From positions 1 to 29,175 of the forward strand of contig JASLHB010000002.1 of assembly GCA_030149965.1 (NCBI GenBank): a stretch of DNA of 29,175 nucleotides, written 5' to 3'. Positions 24,545 to 29,175 of the stretch are shown one piece after another. Within the stretch, counting starts at the first letter, position 1, and each line of letters begins with the position of its first letter. The position numbers and the translations under genes were made by a program. This DNA is from Wohlfahrtiimonas sp. Lineage in GTDB: Bacteria; Pseudomonadota; Gammaproteobacteria; Cardiobacteriales; Wohlfahrtiimonadaceae. Under the pieces are notes generated by a model. It was not told where the DNA came from and searched no databases. It was given only the letters and a program-made list of their open reading frames with translations.

Positions 24545-25012
24545 ATGCGTATTATTGAAGGTCAGTTATCCATTTCAAATAAGAAAATTGCCATTGTTGC
24601 CGGTCGTTTTAATAGCTTGATTACTAAGCAATTGATCGATGGTGCTGTGGATGCATTGAAGCGTCATGGTCTAAATGAAGATAATATCCAATTGGCTTGG
24701 GTGCCTGGTGCTTATGAGATTCCTTTGATTGCTCAGCAATTTGCTAAAAAGGCAGATGTGGATGCAGTGATCTGTTTAGGTGCTGTGATTCGTGGTTCTA
24801 CACCGCACTTTGATTTTGTGGCCAATGAAGTATCAAAAGGCATTGCGCACGTGAGTTTAGAGCAGCAAAAACCAATCGCATTTGGCGTGTTAACAACAGA
24901 TAGTATCGAGCAGGCTTTAGAACGTGCAGGAACAAAAGCGGGTAATAAAGGTGCAGATGCTGCCATCACTGTGATTGAAATGTTAAACTTAATGGCAGAG
25001 ATTGATAACTAA
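24545..25012 (+). CDS. ribH: 6,7-dimethyl-8-ribityllumazine synthase
   Basis: Joins the butanone phosphate and the pyrimidine to form lumazine, the step before riboflavin synthase. The 155 residues contain AGRFNSLITKQL, WVPGAYEIPLIAQQFA, CLGAVIRGSTPHFDFVANEVSKG and FGVLTTDSIEQALERAGTKAGNKG, all family hallmarks including the catalytic His in the PHFDFV segment. TAGGAG stands just before the ATG. It completes the pathway set ribD-ribE-ribBA-ribH. No nusB follows, although that neighbour is common in gammaproteobacteria. Confidence 0.97.
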   Translation: MRIIEGQLSISNKKIAIVAGRFNSLITKQLIDGAVDALKRHGLNEDNIQLAWVPGAYEIPLIAQQFAKKADVDAVICLGAVIRGSTPHFDFVANEVSKGIAHVSLEQQKPIAFGVLTTDSIEQALERAGTKAGNKGADAAITVIEMLNLMAEIDN

Positions 25013-25036
25013 TTTATAGATAAATAAGAAGGGTAA

Positions 25037-25669
25037 ATGACAAATCACCAGAAACAAGACACACAATCATTTGCCCTTTTTTGTTTACATAATTTTAGAA
25101 ATGGTATTTCTTTATTTTTCTTAATTTGTTTGATCGTGATCGGCGTTGGTAACTGCATTATTTTTTCTCAAATTCAAGAAATTCATGCCACAGATGATGC
25201 TGATGTCATTATCGTTTTAGGTTATCAGATTGAAGGTGAACCATTAGCGCCAACGAAGGCATTGAAAAATCGCTTGGATATGGCTTACCAATATTGGTTA
25301 GAGAAACCTCAAGTGAAAATTATAGTTTCTGGTGGCAAAACGCAAGGTTATGCCCAAAGTGAAGCTGAAGTTATGCGCGAGTATTTAATGAAGCGTGGGA
25401 TTCCTAAAGAAAATATTCTCTTAGAAGATCAATCTACTCGTACAGCGCATCAATTTGTTTATTCCAAAAAGCTGATGGACATTCAAAATGCCGTTGTTGT
25501 AACCAATGATTTCCATTTGCCAAGATCTCTAATGTTAGCGAAACGTTCTGGCATTGAGCATATTTCAGGATTAGCTGCAGCAACACCAACAGATACGCAC
25601 TCAATTTTTGTTGCTTATATTCGAGAGCCATTTGCGTTGTTAAACTCATGGTTATTTGATCATCCATAA
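25037..25669 (+). CDS. DUF218 / YdcF-ElyC-SanA family membrane protein
   Basis: A 210-residue protein with one N-terminal membrane helix at about 17-42 and a DUF218 domain after it. The family motifs DADVIIVLGYQIEGEPLAP, SGGKTQGYAQSEAEVMREYL, ENILLEDQSTRTAHQ and VVVTNDFHLPRSLMLAKRSG are all present. Relatives include SanA and ElyC, which affect envelope integrity and peptidoglycan or polysaccharide assembly; the reaction is not settled. AAGAAGGG lies before the ATG. It follows ribH by 24 bases with no terminator, so it is probably transcribed with the rib genes. Confidence 0.88.
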   Translation: MTNHQKQDTQSFALFCLHNFRNGISLFFLICLIVIGVGNCIIFSQIQEIHATDDADVIIVLGYQIEGEPLAPTKALKNRLDMAYQYWLEKPQVKIIVSGGKTQGYAQSEAEVMREYLMKRGIPKENILLEDQSTRTAHQFVYSKKLMDIQNAVVVTNDFHLPRSLMLAKRSGIEHISGLAAATPTDTHSIFVAYIREPFALLNSWLFDHP

Positions 25670-25677
25670 GGATTAAA

Positions 25678-25869
25678 ATGCCGATATTTTTAATATTAAT
25701 GGTCATCGTTTTGACCATTGTTTGTGCACCATATATTTTATTGTTTTGGTGGTTAAAACCCATCACTATGATGGGCTATTTCGGGGTGTTTGCTTTGGCT
25801 TCTGGCATTTTATTATTGCTCGTGATCATCATAGGATTGATCCAAAATTATCGTACGAATAGAGCATGA
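25678..25869 (+). CDS. Small two-helix membrane protein, unknown function
   Basis: 63 residues forming two hydrophobic helices (about 2-24 and 33-54) with a short basic C-terminal tail (YRTNRA). No family recognised. AAGGAT lies 4-5 bases before the ATG and the gene starts 8 bases after the DUF218 gene, so it is probably real and the last gene of the rib operon. It ends 10 bases before the convergent AEC transporter, with no obvious terminator between them. Confidence 0.65.
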   Translation: MPIFLILMVIVLTIVCAPYILLFWWLKPITMMGYFGVFALASGILLLLVIIIGLIQNYRTNRA

Positions 25870-25879
25870 TGAATTCTCA

Positions 25880-26806
25880 TTATGTTGGGATTGAAACATT
25901 CAATAACCACATAATAATTGGTAAAGTAATTAGACTCAAAATTGTGCTGATAAATGTTGAACTAGATACTAGTTTTGGCTGCGTATTAAAGAAAACAGCT
26001 TGTAATGTCGTATTAGCAGCAGCTGGCATTGCTGCTAAAATAATGAGAATGGTTTTATAGGTTTCTGGTAATGGCAATAACATCACTAAGAAATAAGCCA
26101 AAATAGGTGAAATGATCATTTTTACCATTAAAGAAATGGATAATTTGGGTAGATCGATCTCTTTAATGTGTATCATTGCCAATTGCATCCCCAAAATAAT
26201 CATAATGACAACGATGGAGGAATCTCCAATCATAGCAATGGATTTCATCACTGAATCGCTCATGGGAATGTTCATTAATTGAAATAGAATGCCTAGTAAT
26301 GCGCCATAAGCTACAGGCATTTTGATGACACGAATCAATGCAAATTTCATAGAAGATGCTTCACTTTGTCGATCACTGCCTTTCGCTGCATAGTAAATCC
26401 CAATGGTGCTCATCACGACTTGTTGTAGAACTAATAGAATGATCGCTAAATCAAATCCTTGCGCACCAAAGAACATTAAAATAACAGGCACGCCATAATT
26501 ACCATTATTCATGAAACAAGCACTTAAAATCATGCCACAACGAATATTTTCAGAATATCTCATGAGCTTTGACCAAAGGCTAATAATCAACACAAGACTT
26601 AAACACAATGCAAATACATAAAAGGTTAAATAGAAGTAATCAAAAGTGAGTTCATGTGTATAAAAAGTACGAAAAGCTAGAAAGGGTGATAAGACATACA
26701 AAGACATTTTGGAAAGATTTTGAATATCAAAGCGCAGTATTTTTTGTGCAATGAATCCCACAACGAAGATAGAAAAAATGGGAAAGAGAATCAAAAAGAA
26801 ATCCAT
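25880..26806 (-). CDS. AEC family transporter
   Basis: Predicted secondary transporter of the auxin-efflux-carrier family, 308 residues in about ten hydrophobic segments. Marks are LILFPIFSIFVVGFIAQKIL at the N-terminus, SACFMNNGNYGVPVILMFFG (the family's conserved Asn-Gly-Pro helix) and, near the end, ILAAMPAAANTTLQAVFFN. Bacterial members move organic acids such as malate, but the substrate cannot be told. AAAGG lies before the ATG. It is monocistronic and converges with the rib operon. Confidence 0.92.
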   Translation of the reverse strand: MDFFLILFPIFSIFVVGFIAQKILRFDIQNLSKMSLYVLSPFLAFRTFYTHELTFDYFYLTFYVFALCLSLVLIISLWSKLMRYSENIRCGMILSACFMNNGNYGVPVILMFFGAQGFDLAIILLVLQQVVMSTIGIYYAAKGSDRQSEASSMKFALIRVIKMPVAYGALLGILFQLMNIPMSDSVMKSIAMIGDSSIVVIMIILGMQLAMIHIKEIDLPKLSISLMVKMIISPILAYFLVMLLPLPETYKTILIILAAMPAAANTTLQAVFFNTQPKLVSSSTFISTILSLITLPIIMWLLNVSIPT

Positions 26807-26980
26807 GAAAAACCTTTGTATGAATCAGCTAAAAATAGAATAGGAAATCACGATATCATTATTATGAATATGATTGGATAAATTCACAGATATGTGGGGG
26901 ATTTGTAGTCATAAATTCTTTTAATCTATATTGTGTGAAAAGATATGTAAAATTATCCGCTGTTGAAACAAGTCGTTAAT

Positions 26981-27039
26981 TATAATATTCCAAATTATTA
27001 TTTTTCGAATGAATTAAACCATTACATTCGACATAAGGA
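26981..27039 (+). promoter_or_regulatory. Possible promoter and leader hairpin of the hydrolase-like gene
   Basis: A perfect TATAAT stands at 26981-26986, without a -35 at a good distance (TTGAAA is only 12 bases away). TCGAATG (27005-27011) pairs with CATTCGA (27025-27031), just before the likely SD AAGGA (27035-27039). Confidence 0.3.
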
Positions 27040-27052
27040 CATACTTCTATTG

Positions 27053-27937
27053 ATGAGAAAAATACTTATTGTTGCCATTTTGTTGGTGGTCTCTACTGTG
27101 CACGCTGCTACAGTTGTTAGATCAGTTCTTCGTCATGATTTTAGTAAAATTCGCTATTATCATCATGTGCAAAGTCATAATGATGATACTTTATTATTGG
27201 TGATTCAAAGTGGTGCATGTATTTCTGTATTTCATCAAATAGATACACGAATTGTATTGGAAAAAATGAATTTCAATGCGGATGTTTTATGGGTTGAAAA
27301 ATATGGTTTAACAAGCGAAGGTTATCAATCAGAATGTCCACAAGAATATATCGACAACAACTCTCCATTGCAACGCTTAGAAGATTATTCTCAAGTATTA
27401 AAGCAATTATCATCTCAATATCAAAGAATTATCGTAATGGGTGCACAGGAAGGCGCTGCGATTGCCAGTTTATTATTAGCAGATGAAAGTATTCCAATTG
27501 TTGCGGGTATTGTGATTAATAGCGGTGGTGGTTCTTATGCAAATGATGTTGTTTGGCAAATTGAAAAGCGACCAACAGACGTGATTGATAATGATCATCC
27601 TGTGATTTCTAAATTTTTAGAACAAGGCAAACAGGGGAATCTGCCTAAAAATATTAATTTTCAAAATCATGGTTATCGTTGGTGGTACGAAATGTTGAAT
27701 ACCAATATGTATGAAACATTAAAACAGAGCCAAAAGCCATTGCTAATTGTGCAAGGCTTGGCTGATCGAGAGCTGTCAAAAGATGGTGAACATGAAATGT
27801 ACGATTGCTTAACTGATAAAGATAATGTGACGGTTTATTACTATGAAGATTTGAATCATGAGATTTCTGAAAACTTTCAATTGCCAGATATCAACGATGC
27901 CATTTTGGATGTGAAATATTGGCTAGAACAACTGTAG
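27053..27937 (+). CDS. Exported alpha/beta hydrolase-like protein without nucleophile Ser
   Basis: 294 residues from the ATG at 27053, probably periplasmic. Residues 1-18 form a signal peptide (MRKILIVAILLVVSTVHA). The core looks like an alpha/beta hydrolase: LLLVIQSGACISVF, a helix, then a nucleophile-elbow-like VMGAQEGAAIA. The position that should be Ser is Gln132 (G130-A-Q-E-G134). A C-terminal LIVQGLADRE supplies Asp238, and EDLNHE supplies His269. So acid and base are kept but the nucleophile is not. Enzyme activity is therefore doubtful, or uses another residue. An upstream in-frame TTG at 26963 is rejected because it would bury the signal peptide. It converges with the SDR-like gene, with 3 bases between the stops. 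Confidence 0.75.
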   Translation: MRKILIVAILLVVSTVHAATVVRSVLRHDFSKIRYYHHVQSHNDDTLLLVIQSGACISVFHQIDTRIVLEKMNFNADVLWVEKYGLTSEGYQSECPQEYIDNNSPLQRLEDYSQVLKQLSSQYQRIIVMGAQEGAAIASLLLADESIPIVAGIVINSGGGSYANDVVWQIEKRPTDVIDNDHPVISKFLEQGKQGNLPKNINFQNHGYRWWYEMLNTNMYETLKQSQKPLLIVQGLADRELSKDGEHEMYDCLTDKDNVTVYYYEDLNHEISENFQLPDINDAILDVKYWLEQL

Positions 27938-27940
27938 GTT

Positions 27941-28654
27941 CTAGACATTGATATCCAGCATTGCAGGCATATCAATTTCTTTTACGCATGTTGCATTGCT
28001 TGTGCTTAGAATGAATTGAATTGCGGACATAACATCTTGTAAGGGAATTAAGGTTCCTTCGGTTTCTGAAATCACAGTTTCTACAGGAATATTGATGGGA
28101 TATTCTGTCGCAAGATAACCTAAATTAAGCACTGAAACACCAATTTTATCATTACGTAGATTCTCTCGTAATGATTGAGCAATACCGCGCAATGCATATT
28201 TAGAAGCAGAGAAAACAATCTCTTTGCCATTATGGTTATCCAATCCCCAAGTTGAGCCAATTAGAATGATTTTTGCTTGATTGGCTTTTTTAAGATTGGG
28301 CAATAATGCTTGGATATGCAATAAACAGGCACTGATGTTCACTTGCACCATGTTTAAAATTTCTTGTTGAGAGATTGCTTCGAAATTATATTCATCGGAA
28401 AAAGCAGTGGATTCCCATATTCCAACATTGTAGATCAAGCAATCTATTGGCTCATTGTTAATAGTTTCTGTCACTTGTGTAACAGATTCGATTGGTTGGC
28501 TGAGATCAGCTAAAATCCATTGAGTATTTTCATGGGCAATATCTGATGAATTGCGTGCAACAGCAAAAATTTTATCATGTGCTGTTGGGATAGATTCAAC
28601 AATGGATTTTCCTAAGCCTTTACTAGCACCATAAACTAAAAAATTACGCGACAT
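27941..28654 (-). CDS. SDR-family protein with Phe at the catalytic Tyr
   Basis: 237-residue short-chain dehydrogenase/reductase-like protein. The Rossmann cofactor loop is VYGASKGLGKS (8-17), with LADLS (48-52) and YNVG (75-78, in place of NNAG). Ser134 is in LIGSTWG. The active-site helix reads FSASK at 148-152, so Lys152 is present but the usual Tyr is Phe148. The protein may bind a dinucleotide without normal oxidoreductase chemistry. The start is the ATG at 28654, with GGAG 6 bases before it; an earlier TTG at 28666 overlaps that SD and is rejected. A TATAAT-like -10 on the minus strand lies at 28695-28700. Confidence 0.85.
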   Translation of the reverse strand: MSRNFLVYGASKGLGKSIVESIPTAHDKIFAVARNSSDIAHENTQWILADLSQPIESVTQVTETINNEPIDCLIYNVGIWESTAFSDEYNFEAISQQEILNMVQVNISACLLHIQALLPNLKKANQAKIILIGSTWGLDNHNGKEIVFSASKYALRGIAQSLRENLRNDKIGVSVLNLGYLATEYPINIPVETVISETEGTLIPLQDVMSAIQFILSTSNATCVKEIDMPAMLDINV

Positions 28655-28666
28655 TTTATGCTCCAA

Positions 28667-29010
28667 TGAGTGATATTGCTTTTCTTGCTCAGAGATTATA
28701 AATGTAAAAATGTATATTTATGTTAGATAAAAATGGCAGGGCTCTATTGATTGTTTTTTGCTCAATTATTGATGTTTTTATTTAGAATTAATTTTTCTAA
28801 TTTATTAGAAAGAACTGAATTAATTATTTTTTATGAAAAATAATTTAATAACTATTTGAATATATTTATTTTTATTCGATATGAGTGAGCTTTTTAAATT
28901 ATTTAGATAAGAAATTTTTTTGAATGATATAAACATAGATGATGCTAGATCTTTACTATGTTTTGGTCTGTTGAAACTTTTATGCTTAAAAAAATTTACA
29001 GTTTTAATGG
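28667..29010. other. AT-rich intergenic region without a gene
   Basis: About 340 bases between the SDR gene and the M-box promoter. It is extremely A/T rich, especially 28770-28930. It holds a minus-strand TATAAT (28695-28700) that may serve the SDR gene. No open reading frame with a plausible SD, no repeat and no RNA motif was recognised. Confidence 0.6.
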
Positions 29011-29038
29011 TTGCTATATATTTTTCGTGGGCTATAAT
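29011..29038 (+). promoter_or_regulatory. Promoter of the M-box transcript
   Basis: TTGCTA at 29011-29016 and a perfect TATAAT at 29033-29038 are 16 bases apart. Transcription would begin around 29045, just before the conserved M-box sequence. Confidence 0.65.
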
Positions 29039-29054
29039 ACGCCGAATTGCAAAT

Positions 29055-29175
29055 CTAACCTCGTTAGGTGAGGCTCCTGTACGGAGACATGCTACTGCCC
29101 AGAAACGTCCAAAGACGCCAACGGGTTTGAACAGAAACCATCGAATTAAGGTGGTTTATAACGTAGCTAGCAGTG
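29055..29175 (+). ncRNA. M-box (ykoK) Mg2+ riboswitch, cut by the window end
   Basis: The conserved M-box core is read directly: CGTTAGGTGAGGCTCCTGTA, GGAGACATGCTACTGCCCAG, AAACGTCCAAAGACGCCAAC and GGGTTTGAACAG, then ATCGAATTAAGGTGGTTTATAA and the start of the closing segment. M-box RNAs fold around Mg2+ and turn down magnesium transporter genes, commonly mgtE. The regulated gene is beyond the window. The 3' end and the expression platform are missing. Confidence 0.93.

Noticed and set aside
25759..25775. CCCATC/GATGGG hairpin considered as the rib-operon terminator
   Set aside because: It lies inside the small membrane-protein gene and is not followed by a T-run.
25866..26060. A 64-codon plus-strand frame overlapping the 3' end of the AEC gene
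   Set aside because: It is the complement of conserved AEC codons and lacks an SD.
26963..27052. A TTG start that would lengthen the hydrolase-like protein by 30 residues
   Set aside because: No SD, and the extension would precede a clean signal peptide that begins at 27053.
1..29175. CRISPR arrays, transposons, integrases, tRNA or rRNA genes
   Set aside because: No regularly spaced repeats, terminal inverted repeats with a transposase, or cloverleaf/rRNA motifs were seen on reading either strand.

Overview
The window looks like chromosomal DNA of an AT-rich gammaproteobacterium. The evidence is a PilA-type type IV pilin, the lon-hupB pair, a full-length HrpA helicase (1325 aa), UbiK, a DsbB-type quinone reductase, a YeaL/DUF441 protein and a riboflavin operon behind an FMN riboswitch. 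The genus cannot be fixed from this sequence; Cardiobacteriales- or Moraxellaceae-like bacteria are a guess. No rRNA, tRNA, CRISPR array, transposase or integrase is visible.

Layout. 1-2586: type IV pilin, a terminator, then uvrB on the minus strand. 2587-5664: a palindrome-rich gap, then lon and hupB with a strong promoter and terminator. 5760-9737: hrpA. 9816-13301: a compact three-gene cassette that reads as a type II Zorya anti-phage system (zorA, zorB, zorE), closed by its own terminator and lower in G+C in hand-counted lines than hrpA. 13365-14954: an MHS-type MFS transporter behind a leader that could fold as a translational RNA switch. 15083-17226: a YeaL-like membrane protein, then ubiK-dsbB, then a periplasmic rhodanese and a glutaredoxin-like protein. 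17227-17393: an AT-rich gap with an exact DnaA box and oriC-like 13-mers, also readable as a terminator. 17394-19408: a YgjP-like metallopeptidase convergent with a MATE exporter. 19527-21286: a small exported protein plus a DoxX protein, divergent from a LysR regulator. 21363-25869: FMN riboswitch and ribD-ribE-ribBA-ribH, followed by a DUF218 protein and a tiny membrane protein. 25880-28654: an AEC transporter, an exported alpha/beta hydrolase-like protein lacking the nucleophile Ser, and an SDR-like protein lacking the catalytic Tyr. 28667-29175: an AT-rich gap, then a promoter and the first part of an M-box Mg2+ riboswitch that runs off the window.

How the parts work together. The rib genes contain the complete riboflavin pathway except the dephosphorylation step, and are probably shut by FMN through a hairpin that hides the ribD Shine-Dalgarno. 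ZorA and ZorB would form a proton-driven, peptidoglycan-anchored inner-membrane motor and ZorE the nuclease effector. The most novel-looking signal is the transporter leader at 13416-13554: an anti-Shine-Dalgarno (CACCCTT) pairs perfectly with the SD (AAGGGTG), and a competing upstream CAAGG sits inside a longer closing stem.
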